Part shown: one piece after another, positions 47,826 to 56,271 of the stretch
How positions within the stretch are numbered: position 1 is the first letter of the stretch
Layout: every line of letters begins with the position of its first letter
Made by a program: the position numbers and the translations under genes
Notes under the pieces: generated by a model
Told to the model about the DNA's origin: nothing
The model's database searches: none
What the model saw: only the letters and a program-made list of their open reading frames with translations
From: Scytonema sp. UIC 10036
GTDB lineage: Bacteria; Cyanobacteriota; Cyanobacteriia; Cyanobacteriales; Nostocaceae
Length of the DNA: 64,000 bases
NCBI RefSeq assembly: GCF_009725235.1
Contig: NZ_WJFC01000002.1
Location: forward strand, 62,001-126,000
Direction: 5' to 3'

Positions 47826-48014
47826 AAAATGTCAACAGGTAAAGGCATAAAAAGAGTAAAGAATAAACCCGTTTTACATGAAGGATTGAAAAAGATGCGT
47901 GGCGTTTATTTAACTGACCTTGCTTGGAGCTTAGTCCAAGAAACAGCAGCTAAAACTGGGATAAGTTGTAGTGAGTATCTCGAACAGTTGATAAGAGAGT
48001 GTCACGCCCGATAA
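47826..48014 (+). CDS. Small ribbon-helix-helix-like protein beside tnpB
   Basis: The product has 62 residues from the ATG at 47826; an ATG at 47817 is also in frame. It has a basic N-terminus (MSTGKGIKRVKNKPVLHEGL) then MRGVYLTDLAWSLVQETAAK and TGISCSEYLEQLIREC. The beta strand plus two helices with GIS(C)SEYLEQLI match small ribbon-helix-helix or CopG-like proteins. It is divergent from the TnpB gene with only 55 bases between, so it may repress that promoter. The DNA-binding role is an inference. Confidence 0.6.
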   Translation, partial: KMSTGKGIKRVKNKPVLHEGLKKMRGVYLTDLAWSLVQETAAKTGISCSEYLEQLIRECHAR

Positions 48015-48099
48015 ATCGGGCCGTGTCAGCATTCTGCCCCGACATAAATGAAGTATAAGTATCAATTCATTTATTTTCTTGATACTTATACTTCGGGGC
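48002..48099. repeat. Perfect 16-base hairpin and nearby GC hairpin
   Basis: GAAGTATAAGTATCAA at 48050-48065 is the exact complement of TTGATACTTATACTTC at 48079-48094, with a 13-base loop. Flanking GCCCC (48036) and GGGGC (48095) extend the pairing with a bulge. A second hairpin, GCCCGATAAATCGGGC, lies at 48006-48021 across the stop of the small gene. The first could end transcripts from both sides or mark the element's end. Confidence 0.7.
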
Positions 48100-48292
48100 T
48101 ACCTGCTTCCCGTATTGTTTAGGTGTGGGTTGAAAATAATTAAGAATTTTTATTCAATTTTACAAAATCCCATTGCTTTTTACACAGAGCGATACAATAC
48201 ATAGTATACTAGAGATTATCATCTGGATCTGGATTCTACTGATAAGTATTCTCATAATAAGAATTGCTGTGCAAGAAGTCGGAGCACAAACC

Positions 48293-48682
48293 ATGATTGA
48301 TGCAAACGATGTTCTCAAGACGATGTGTGAGAAGTATCAGGCAGCCGTTAATGCTAACGATTCGGCAGCCTATGCAAAGCTATTTGCCGCCGACGCGATT
48401 CGGATTCCACCAGGGTCAGAGCCCGAGCACGGCCCAGACGAGATTTTAAAAAATGAACAAAAGGATTATGACATCGCGAAATGGAGTATCCAATCTAGAC
48501 CCATTGATGTTCTCCAGATTGACGAGCGATGGATATGCGGGATCGCGCACGTCGATGTAACTACTGTTGCCCATGCTGATGGGACGACGAATTCATTCAA
48601 AGCCACCAAGACCTGGCTTCTGCATAGAGAAGTATCAGGGGAATGGTTGATTAAAAGGCAGATGTGGAACCTTAAGTCATGA
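48293..48682 (+). CDS. NTF2-like (SgcJ/DUF4440-type) protein
   Basis: The product has 129 residues from the ATG at 48293, which follows GTCGGAGC. The frame is open from 48173, but the extra 40 residues are hydrophobic and unlike the family. The fold is an NTF2-like cone: a long helix (VLKTMCEKYQAAVNANDSAA), YAKLFAADAIRIPPG, and strands ending TWLLHREVSGEWLIKRQMWN. Members act as small enzymes or ligand-binding proteins, for example polyketide cyclases or SgcJ-type epoxide-forming helpers. It is 95 bases upstream of a cytochrome P450 gene in the same direction, so a shared pathway is plausible. Confidence 0.75.
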   Translation: MIDANDVLKTMCEKYQAAVNANDSAAYAKLFAADAIRIPPGSEPEHGPDEILKNEQKDYDIAKWSIQSRPIDVLQIDERWICGIAHVDVTTVAHADGTTNSFKATKTWLLHREVSGEWLIKRQMWNLKS

Positions 48683-48777
48683 GATTCCCGATTGACTTTG
48701 GTATAGGAATGTTAAAATGATACTGGCTGCACGCTGACGAATATACACTCCCATCACTGCCAATCTCTAATAGAAGC

Positions 48778-50019
48778 ATGAAGCAACTGTCGGACTACAA
48801 CTTCTTTGACCCCGAACTACTTGTGTGCCCTTATGAATTCTATAAGCTGGCACGGGAGGAAGCACCAATTATGGAGTTACCCAGTCCCAGGACTGACGCC
48901 AAGCTCTTTCTCGTGACCCGCTATGATTTGGTGATAGAAATTTTGAAGGATACAAAAGTATTCTCAAGCAATTTCTCTACTTTACTGGCTGGCAAAGAAG
49001 AAAGTGATGATGAGTTGCAAAAAATCTATGCTCAAGGTTGGCCTCAGATAAACACCCTGCTAACGGCAGATCCTCCAGAACACGAGCGATTCCGAGCGCT
49101 AGTGAATAAAGCATTCACGTCCTCGCGGATCAATAAAATGCATGACTTAATTCAGCAGATTGTTGATGAACTCATTGACAGTTTTATCGGGCAGAATCAG
49201 TGTGAATTTGTCAGTGAGTTTGCTGTACCCCTACCTATCAAAGTTATTGCTCAGCAGTTAGGTGTGCCGCAAACAGACCTGCCGCAGTTCAAGCAATGGT
49301 CTGATGCTTTTATTGCACGCCTGGGTCACAGACTCTCTAGAGAACAGGAGATCGAGTGTGCTAAAGATGTTGTAGCTTTCCAGCATTATTTTCATGATGT
49401 CATAGAGTCACGCAAAAAACAGCCTCAAGACGATCTGATCTCCGATTTGGTACAGGCAAAGGTGCTAGGAGAGCGATCGCTCAACACTGCAGAGCTGCTG
49501 AGTATAATTCAGCAAATACTAGTAGCAGGCAATGAGACCGTCACCAGTGCGCTTGCGGGTGGAATGTTGTTGCTGGCAAAAAATCAAGAGCAGATGAAAT
49601 TGTTACAAACAGACCTTTCCCAATTAGAGAACTTTGTTGAAGAAGTTCTGCGGATGGAAAGTCCGACAGCAGGAATGTGGCGCGTGGTGACGCAAGATAC
49701 AAAACTAGGAGATGTCGATCTCGAAGCAGGGTCTTTAGTCATGGTTCGCTTCGATGCGGCTAACCGCGATCCCATAAAATTTCAAGAGGGCGAGCGTTTC
49801 GATGTGCGCCGTCATAATGCCAGCAACCACCTATCTTTTGGTTATGGCACTCATTTTTGTTTGGGCGCGATGCTGGCTCGTAAGGAAATGCAGATTGCTT
49901 ATGAGCGTTTGCTGCTACGGCTGAAGAACATCCGTTTGGCACAAGATTACCAGTACTCACCGAACATACTTATGCGGTCACTGAAGCACTTGTATATTGA
50001 GTTCGACAAGATAGCATGA
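48778..50019 (+). CDS. Cytochrome P450
   Basis: This 413-residue soluble bacterial P450 has the I-helix AGNETVTSALAGGM, a K-helix EEVLRMESP, the heme-binding loop FGYGTHFCLGA with thiolate C361, and no membrane anchor. The I-helix has an A-G-N-E-T core in which Asn replaces the usual Asp/His-type acid pair position. Such enzymes hydroxylate or epoxidise small molecules using ferredoxin. Ferredoxin genes are not adjacent. The NTF2-like gene just upstream suggests a small specialised-metabolism unit. Confidence 0.92.
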   Translation: MKQLSDYNFFDPELLVCPYEFYKLAREEAPIMELPSPRTDAKLFLVTRYDLVIEILKDTKVFSSNFSTLLAGKEESDDELQKIYAQGWPQINTLLTADPPEHERFRALVNKAFTSSRINKMHDLIQQIVDELIDSFIGQNQCEFVSEFAVPLPIKVIAQQLGVPQTDLPQFKQWSDAFIARLGHRLSREQEIECAKDVVAFQHYFHDVIESRKKQPQDDLISDLVQAKVLGERSLNTAELLSIIQQILVAGNETVTSALAGGMLLLAKNQEQMKLLQTDLSQLENFVEEVLRMESPTAGMWRVVTQDTKLGDVDLEAGSLVMVRFDAANRDPIKFQEGERFDVRRHNASNHLSFGYGTHFCLGAMLARKEMQIAYERLLLRLKNIRLAQDYQYSPNILMRSLKHLYIEFDKIA

Positions 50020-50065
50020 AGAATTCCTTCAAACATCGACGTACAGTTGTGGGGGGTTTCAAGAG

Positions 50066-51106
50066 TTACAGGATTGAGTAAGGTACTGGGCTAAAGTTTT
50101 CGTGTCGATCGGCAAGGAGAACCCTATCACACAGGTTAAACAGTTCTGCTTCGGTAGAAGTCCGTCGCATCTGTCGCAGGAAATGACCTTCAGTGTCAAC
50201 ACTTGGAGCAATGTAGTTGAGGAACATTTTGAGGTAGCCCAAGCGCGATCGCATAGGTATAGTTGCCACTGTGGGGGTTTGCCACAAGCGATCGATATAG
50301 TTGCGTACCTCTGCTAAAGGAACGGGCGAGATAGGCTCAGATTGCAAAGCCTGCCGAATTTGATGAAAAATCCACGGATTTCCGATAGCCCAACGTCCTA
50401 CCATCACACCCGCCGCACCTGTTTGAGAAAGAACTTCAAGGGCAGTTGTCGCAGAATGGATATTGCCATTAGCAAGCACCGGACAACGGACTCGTTTGAC
50501 TGCTTCAGCAATCAGATCGTATCTCACTGCTCCGTGGTACATATCTTTCACCGTGCGACCGTGCAAACTCAGCAAATCAATACTGTGGCGATCGATTAGA
50601 TAGAGAATTTTCTCAAAGGTATCCGTATTTTCAAACCCCACGCGCATCTTGACGGTCAAAGGTCGATCGTTGACAGCCGAGCGTAGTTCTCCCAAAATCC
50701 GATCCACTTTTTGGGGAGAGAGCAGCAATCCGCCCCCAACATTTTTGCGATAAATTCTAGGTGCCGGACAACCCATGTTCAAGTCAATGCCAGCAATATT
50801 ATAGTTGCAGAGTTCCCGCGCTGTTCTGACTAAATCTGGTATGCTTTCGCCAAGCATTTGAGCAAAAACGGGACGACCCGTGTCGTGTTCAGTAATTGCT
50901 GAGAGAATATTAGGATTGAGGCGTGAGGTCTCATTCACGCGGAAATACTCAGTGAAGAAGTAGTCAGGGCTACCGTAGTGGGCAATGACTTTCATAAACC
51001 AGAGGTTTGTCACATCCTGCATGGGCGCAAGAGCGGTCAGGGGTAAGTCTGGATGGAGCGATCGGGGGAGCAGTACCTGAGACATAGAGATTCGAGCGCT
51101 GGACAA
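50066..51106 (-). CDS. dus: tRNA-dihydrouridine synthase
   Basis: The product has 346 residues. It has a TIM-barrel start (PLTALAPMQDVTNLWFMKVI), the conserved substrate region AGIDLNMGCPAPRIYRKNVG with catalytic Cys, the phosphate-binding segment PVLANGNI and VMVGRWAIGNPWIF, and a C-terminal helical tRNA-binding domain. It uses FMN to reduce uridines in tRNA to dihydrouridine. It is convergent with the P450 gene (46-base gap). Its family sequence is closest to DusC/DusA-type proteins, but I cannot name the target site. Confidence 0.9.
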   Translation of the reverse strand: MSSARISMSQVLLPRSLHPDLPLTALAPMQDVTNLWFMKVIAHYGSPDYFFTEYFRVNETSRLNPNILSAITEHDTGRPVFAQMLGESIPDLVRTARELCNYNIAGIDLNMGCPAPRIYRKNVGGGLLLSPQKVDRILGELRSAVNDRPLTVKMRVGFENTDTFEKILYLIDRHSIDLLSLHGRTVKDMYHGAVRYDLIAEAVKRVRCPVLANGNIHSATTALEVLSQTGAAGVMVGRWAIGNPWIFHQIRQALQSEPISPVPLAEVRNYIDRLWQTPTVATIPMRSRLGYLKMFLNYIAPSVDTEGHFLRQMRRTSTEAELFNLCDRVLLADRHENFSPVPYSIL

Positions 51107-51199
51107 AGCACCACTGTATCAAAAAATGGAGTAAAAATTCAAAATACCTAACCTGTCCACCTCAGTACCTCATCATCTGCCCTAACTACTTCTGCTTTC

Positions 51200-52150
51200 T
51201 CAATCTGGCTTTCTACTGACAATAGTACGATGACGGGGATCGCTAGCCACGGTAATGGGTTGAGTAAAACCTACAGCTAGCAATGTTGTTTCAATATCAA
51301 AAGTGTAGTAGTCATCGCTCCAGGGTTCGGTGCTTTTCATCAACGTAAATAGAACTGGTGGCAGGTTTTGGATCACCTCGGATTTCGGGTTATTATCTAC
51401 TAATGCGATCGCCCCACCAGGTCGCAGCAGTCGCAGAGCTTCTGCGAAAATTGCTTTGCTAGCATAGCCTGGAAGTTCATGGGTAACAAACTGGAGTGTC
51501 ACCAAATCAAAGGAGTTATCTGGCAGTCCTGTATCTTCGGCTTGGGCGTGAATCCACTCCGCTATCTCACCATTGGCATCCAGATGGCGAGCAACGGCAA
51601 GCATATACGGTGACAAATCAAGACCCACTGTACGTACAGGATGCTCCTGCTTTTGTTGATAGTAACGGTGTAGTGCTAGGGTAGAAATACCTACAGAGCA
51701 ACCGATGTCCAGGATATCCCGTACTTCAGAAGGCCCATAGGTTGCAAGAACTTGATGAAAGCTACCTCGTAAGCGTCCATGGGCAACCGAGCAAGTCAAA
51801 TTTTCTTTCGGCCAAACCCGCAACGCCATTGAGTAGGTAGCTGACTCTGTTTCAAAAGCCGCGTCCCAGCAAAGGTTGCCCTCTGTATAGGCATGGAAAG
51901 GAACTTTGTAGTAGTCAGGATAAACAACATCGGGGTTAGTCACCTTTGCCAGTTGTTGTTTGACGGACGATGATTTGAGTGCTTCGTAGTTTTTGCGCCA
52001 GGGAATGCCGTTTTTCTCTGCAGTTTTGATGAGTACAAGCCTTGCTTGATGTTTCATCAATTTATAGATGGGTTTAGTCTGGATCAGGAGATTGACGAAC
52101 TTGGAGAGCATATTTTCTCCGGCCCAGTCTGGTTTTAGTTTGTTGTTCAT
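51200..52150 (-). CDS. Class I SAM-dependent methyltransferase
   Basis: This 316-residue protein has the SAM-binding motif DILDIGCSVGISTLALHRYY, an acidic strand end TVGLDLSPY, and VTLQFVTHELPGYA and LRLLRPGGAIALVD. The N-terminal 120 residues hold an extra helical region (SKFVNLLIQTKPIYKLM, then RLVLIKTAEKNG, and a YKVPFHAYTEGNLCWDAAFE segment). The target may be a small molecule or lipid. It is separated by 93 bases from the dus gene on the same strand. Confidence 0.85.
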   Translation of the reverse strand: MNNKLKPDWAGENMLSKFVNLLIQTKPIYKLMKHQARLVLIKTAEKNGIPWRKNYEALKSSSVKQQLAKVTNPDVVYPDYYKVPFHAYTEGNLCWDAAFETESATYSMALRVWPKENLTCSVAHGRLRGSFHQVLATYGPSEVRDILDIGCSVGISTLALHRYYQQKQEHPVRTVGLDLSPYMLAVARHLDANGEIAEWIHAQAEDTGLPDNSFDLVTLQFVTHELPGYASKAIFAEALRLLRPGGAIALVDNNPKSEVIQNLPPVLFTLMKSTEPWSDDYYTFDIETTLLAVGFTQPITVASDPRHRTIVSRKPD

Positions 52151-52348
52151 CGGGTTGCAAAAATAGAGGCAAGAGCACTAAGTAGATAGGTGGAAACTAA
52201 GATAACTATCAGGGCGATCGGTTGCCCGTTGTCATTAAAGAAAACTGGCTAAACTAAGATCTAACGGGACTCGCTAGTTATTATATTGGTTTGTATCTCT
52301 ATTTTTATAGAACTTATATATTTTTTAAATTTTAGGTGTCCCATAACC

Positions 52349-52440
52349 TACACAGAAATTGCTGACAACATCCTCAAAGTCTGGAATTGGCAAACTAGAG
52401 AACAACTGCGTACCCTAGTAGCACGGTACTATTCCAAATC
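52349..52440 (+). pseudogene. WD40 blade fragment
   Basis: The plus strand reads ADNILKVWNWQTREQLRTLV, a WD40 blade, with no start and no continuing frame. It overlaps the end of the LuxR fragment on the other strand. This is recombination debris. Confidence 0.4.
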
Positions 52441-52596
52441 CTGGTTAAGACTAGATTGCTGCTTAGAATGAATATTTTTCATGTGCTTCTTCACCGTATT
52501 CACAGAAATATACAACCGTTCAGCAATCTCTTTGTAGCTACAGCGGGAGCGATAAAGAAACCAAATTTCAGCTTCTCGCGGAGTCAAGCCGTACAT
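52429..52596 (-). pseudogene. LuxR-type helix-turn-helix fragment
   Basis: This 55-codon frame reads MYGLTPREAEIWFLYRSRCS, then YKEIAERLYISVNTVKKHMK and NIHSK. It is the DNA-binding domain of LuxR/NarL regulators, with TPREAEI, the first helix and VNTVKKHMKNI as recognition helix. It has no receiver or autoinducer domain. Upstream, the sequence changes abruptly into the GMC oxidoreductase fragment near 52600. It is a truncated relic, possibly expressed as a small protein. Confidence 0.65.
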
Positions 52597-52612
52597 CTTC
52601 GCACAATATGGC

Positions 52613-53632
52613 TTGCCTCATAATTCCAACTACAATACCAGCGAAAGTCAATATGGATACGCTCTATTTCAATTTAACATAACGAAAGCATCCAATCTGA
52701 TTCGAGAAACCACATACAGCACTTTCCAGCCAGAACGATATCAGAATGTAACCGTCCACGATCGCGCTTTTGTAAAGAGAATCTTATTCGAGGGGACTAA
52801 AGCAATTGGTGTTGAATATGTCAAAGATCGTCAACAACAGCTTGCTTATATACAAAATGAAATTATTCTAAGTGCAGGTGCGATCGCCAGTCCAAAAATC
52901 TTGATGCTCTCAGGTATCGGTGACGAAAACGAATTAGCAAAATTTGATATTTCTGTAGTTGCAAACGTTCCAGAAGTAGGTCGTAATTTATACGACGACC
53001 TTTTTGTCAGTGCCCGGTTTTTTATTCCCCAAAACAAAGATGTGCCATTCTATTCCTATGGTCTAGCCCCAACCGTCATCTTCGGTTCAACAGAAAATAG
53101 TAGTTCAGCGATCGATATAGAATCCTCAGTAGGCGTTGGAACACTGAAAGGTTTCCCAGGTCCAGAACGTTCTTTTTGGTTGTGGCCAAACATCATGCAC
53201 CTCAAGAGTAGGGGAACTGTTACCCTGCGCTCAAGCGCTCCTGATGACGCTCCTGCGATCGATCCGGGCTACCTGACAGCACCAGGAGATCTCCAAATGT
53301 GTAAAACGGCGCTTCAGTTAGGCATCGACATTGGCAATCAACTCGGTTTGAGCCAATGGCGGTCAAAGCAAATTGCTCCAGAAACGGGCGCAGGTTTAGA
53401 GAGTTACATCAGAGAAACAGCCGATACAACACAGCACTATTGCGGGACTTGCAGGATGGGGACTGATGAAGATTCCGTAGTGGACACAGAACTCAGGGTG
53501 CGCGGTACATCAGGACTGCGTGTCATTGACTCTTCCGTGTTTCCGCTGTCAATCACCGCAAATACAGCAGCAGCAACCATGATGATTGCTGATAAGGGAA
53601 CTGACATTATCATTAGATCGTTACAGCATTGA
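52613..53632 (+). pseudogene. GMC oxidoreductase, 5'-truncated
   Basis: These 339 residues are the C-terminal two thirds of a glucose-methanol-choline oxidoreductase. They include IILSAGAIASPKILMLSGIG (signature 2), VPEVGRNLYDD and the C-terminal active-site region HYCGTCRMGTDEDSVVDTEL, ending with VFPLSITANTAAATMMIADK. The N-terminal Rossmann FAD-binding motif (GxGxxG) and about 200 residues are missing. The break at about 52600 coincides with the LuxR fragment. In-frame codons just upstream (AQYGLPHNSNYN) still look native. It is likely non-functional without FAD binding. Confidence 0.75.
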
Positions 53633-53825
53633 GTACTGGTAGTTTTTTTCTAGAGATGGAAAGTCAATTCTATTCCCCGCGCCTTCCTCTTTGATAAGTT
53701 CTACAGGCAATTAGAAACGATCGCTTGTAAAGCTGTTACTTATGAGTCTGTGGCTGACGCCTCAGCCAACTCATGAATCATAACTCAAGCTTATACTTCA
53801 AATCACTTCTAATAAAGAGAGGGGT

Positions 53826-53913
53826 ATTGTAAATTTAAGTAAACGATTGTAAATTAAAGATACGGGCGCAAGAAAAGCCTGATTTCCATAAAGATAACCG
53901 CAATTATAAAACC
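53826..53913 (+). promoter_or_regulatory. psbA upstream region with TTGTAAATT repeats
   Basis: ATTGTAAATT occurs at about 53826 and 53846, 20 bases apart, about 70-90 bases before the psbA start. Either could supply a -35-like TTGTAA, and a regulator could bind both. The 281-base gap 53633-53913 holds no gene. The promoter identity is not established from sequence. Confidence 0.35.
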
Positions 53914-54996
53914 ATGACAGCAACCTTACAACGTCGCGAAAGCGCAAACGTATGGGAGCAGTTCTGTAACTGGATCACCTCCACCGAAAACCGCCTTTAT
54001 GTAGGTTGGTTCGGCGTGCTGATGATTCCTACACTGCTCTCCGCAGCTATCTGCTTCATCATCGCATTCATCGCTGCTCCTCCAGTAGACATTGATGGTA
54101 TCCGCGAACCTGTTGCAGGCTCCTTACTCTACGGCAACAACATCATCTCTGGTGCAGTTGTTCCTTCTTCTAACGCGATCGGTCTTCACTTCTACCCCAT
54201 CTGGGAAGCGGCTTCCTTAGATGAGTGGTTGTACAACGGTGGTCCTTACCAGTTGGTGATTTTTCACTTCCTGATTGGCGTCTTCTGCTACTTGGGTCGT
54301 GAGTGGGAATTGTCCTACCGCTTGGGAATGCGTCCTTGGATCTGTGTAGCATTCAGCGCACCTGTAGCAGCTGCTACCGCAGTCTTCTTGATCTACCCCA
54401 TCGGACAAGGTTCTTTCTCCGACGGTATGCCCTTGGGAATCTCTGGAACCTTCAACTTCATGTTGGTGTTCCAAGCAGAGCACAACATCCTCATGCACCC
54501 CTTCCATCAACTGGGTGTAGCAGGTGTATTCGGTGGCAGCTTGTTCAGTGCAATGCACGGTTCTCTGGTCACCTCCTCCTTGGTACGTGAAACAACCGAA
54601 ACCGAATCTCAGAACTACGGCTACAAGTTCGGACAAGAAGAAGAGACCTACAACATCGTCGCTGCGCACGGCTACTTTGGTCGCTTAATCTTCCAATACG
54701 CCAGCTTCAACAACTCCCGTTCCTTGCACTTCTTCTTGGCAGCATGGCCAGTGGTAGGCATCTGGTTCACCGCACTGGGCATCAGCACCATGGCGTTCAA
54801 CCTCAACGGATTCAACTTCAACCAATCCGTACTTGACTCACAAGGTCGTGCGATTGGCACCTGGGCAGACATCCTCAACCGCGCTAACTTGGGTATGGAA
54901 GTGATGCACGAGCGCAACGCTCACAACTTCCCCCTCGACTTAGCTTCTGCTGAAGTTGCTCCTGTCGCAATCAGCGCTCCTGCTATCAACGGTTAA
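53914..54996 (+). CDS. psbA: Photosystem II protein D1
   Basis: This 360-residue D1 protein has five transmembrane helices, Tyr161 in YPIGQG, the QB/iron histidines and the C-terminal manganese ligands. The CtpA cleavage site follows Ala344, leaving a 16-residue extension [16 protein letters not shown]. Position 130 is Glu (GREWELS), the form associated with high-light D1 variants in cyanobacteria; the Gln130 form is associated with low light. D1 binds P680, pheophytin and QB in the thylakoid membrane and is replaced after photodamage. The gene is monocistronic, with a terminator 40 bases after the stop. Confidence 0.98.
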   Translation: MTATLQRRESANVWEQFCNWITSTENRLYVGWFGVLMIPTLLSAAICFIIAFIAAPPVDIDGIREPVAGSLLYGNNIISGAVVPSSNAIGLHFYPIWEAASLDEWLYNGGPYQLVIFHFLIGVFCYLGREWELSYRLGMRPWICVAFSAPVAAATAVFLIYPIGQGSFSDGMPLGISGTFNFMLVFQAEHNILMHPFHQLGVAGVFGGSLFSAMHGSLVTSSLVRETTETESQNYGYKFGQEEETYNIVAAHGYFGRLIFQYASFNNSRSLHFFLAAWPVVGIWFTALGISTMAFNLNGFNFNQSVLDSQGRAIGTWADILNRANLGMEVMHERNAHNFPLDLASAEVAPVAISAPAING

Positions 54997-55036
54997 TCAT
55001 AGCTTGACGCGGCTAAAGAGCATCAATAAGTAGGTA

Positions 55037-55066
55037 AAAGGCGCTCTCTTAAAAGGAGAGCGCTTT
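55037..55066 (+). terminator. Rho-independent-type terminator after psbA
   Basis: GCGCTCTC at 55041-55048 pairs with GAGAGCGC at 55056-55063 around a 7-base loop, followed by TTT. It lies 40 bases after the psbA stop and is a strong, compact hairpin. Confidence 0.75.
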
Positions 55067-55448
55067 GTGCGTTTGAAGATACCGAAAGTTAACGCTCTTA
55101 TTAGAAATAAATGCGATGAATACACATCAGTTGAGATAATATTTGTATATAACAATCAAATATTTATTTTTCATTTCATCACATATATGGTTTTCATGCA
55201 TTGGTTAGTCTTGATGACTCTTTCTACAGGATTAATTGCAATAGTGTTTCAGTTGATTTTATCTCTCAAGCAACTGGTTCAAAGACAGTAGCCTATAGAC
55301 CGCTAGGATGGTCAGTGTGCGATTTGATACAAAAATTAGCGTTGAGTGTACTCCCTTGTGTGTATGTATGGTTTCTACTGAGTGCCAAGGTCAAGGACAC
55401 CCACTCATCAAAAAACCCGCTCGTGGCGGGTACAAACCAAAGAGTATA
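55067..55448. other. Intergenic region between psbA and intron nest
   Basis: This 382-base gap has no confident gene. A short frame at 55187-55291 would encode a one-helix 34-residue peptide (MVFMHWLVLMTLSTGLIAIV), possible but unsupported by a ribosome site. ACCCGCTCGTGGCGGGT at 55424-55440 is a small hairpin. The last bases before 55449 (CAAAGAGTATA) form the 5' exon of the intron region. Confidence 0.4.
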
Positions 55449-55708
55449 GTGCGATTCGTTGGTAGCTGAATCCCGGTAACCAGTCCGCAAATAAGTTACC
55501 CAAGGTGAAATCCTAGAGTAACCTTGAACTCTTGGTCGGATGTGGGTGAAAGCCCCACTCATCAGACTCAGATGTAACTCCTCACCTGCCCACAGTGACC
55601 GTACTCGGAATTACGGAGGCTGAAGCTGGGAACAGAGCGCAATCAGACGGCCGTTATGGGCTGACACTGGCGCTAATAGGGAGTTCCTATGGTGAAACAG
55701 AGCCTGAA
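55449..55708 (+). ncRNA. Truncated group II intron 5' end (extra domain I copy)
   Basis: The sequence starts GTGCGATTCGTTGGTAGC, like the intron starting at 55709. It tracks that intron's first 260 bases throughout (CTTGGTCGGATGTGGGT, GCAATCAGACGG and GGGAGTTCCTA are shared) with scattered substitutions. It then stops and is followed immediately by the complete second copy. It contains only the start of domain I, so it cannot splice by itself. Confidence 0.8.
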
Positions 55709-56271
55709 GTGCGATTCGTTGGTAGCCGAATCCCGGTATCCAGTCCGGACATAAGCTACCTAGGATGAACCCAAAATTAATCCTGAACTCTTGGTCGGAT
55801 GTGGGTGCAAGCCCCACTCATCAGACTCAGATGTAACTCCTTATCTGCCCACAGTGACCGTCACTCGGTTTGCGGAGGCTGAAGCTGGGAACAGGGCGCA
55901 ATCAGACGGCTGTTATGGGTTGACACTGGCGCTAACAGGGAGTTCCTACGGTGAAATCGAGCCTGCAAAAGCGACCTATCTGTAAGCGGGGCATAACGCT
56001 CAAACCCCGACTTGACTGGAGTATTCCCGCCTCACTTTTTTAGGCGTAGAGGCAAGAGTCGAAAAGGGCAAAGCCCAGGGAATCCAGTGGTTGAATTGGC
56101 TACACCTAACGGAACGAACAATCTGACTAAGGGAACGAATAAAAACGGATTGAAGGTCAAGGGCGAGGTCGAACCCCTTGTAGGCAGGACGAGATGCGGA
56201 ACCCCTTCGATTCGGGTAGGACACAGCGTAATTGCTGTGAGGTGTTCAGAGTAAATGAATTGGAGTAGAGT

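Larger units (their letters stand above)
46205..48014 (-). mobile_element. IS605/IS1341-type element with TnpB only
   Basis: The element lacks tnpA. The 3' end of tnpB carries a hairpin (46217-46238, TCCGCGAGCTAAAGCTGCGCGGA) that contains its stop codon. It is followed in transcript sense by GTGGCTCAATTAA, the usual right end of IS605/IS1341 elements and the region that specifies the guide (omega) RNA scaffold. The left end is not clear. The divergent small gene at 47826-48014 may belong to the unit. Confidence 0.6.

Noticed and set aside
52286..52471. 61-residue plus-strand ORF as a gene
   Set aside because: Only a WD40-like word in the middle is recognisable. No ribosome site, and it is cut into by a LuxR fragment on the other strand. 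It was kept only as debris.
54170..54669. Long minus-strand frames opposite psbA
   Set aside because: psbA codon use creates open antisense frames. The translated text has no family features.
55067..55291. 74-residue ORF after psbA
   Set aside because: It begins with GTG next to the psbA terminator and has no ribosome site. Only its last 34 residues could be a one-helix peptide, and there is no support for that.
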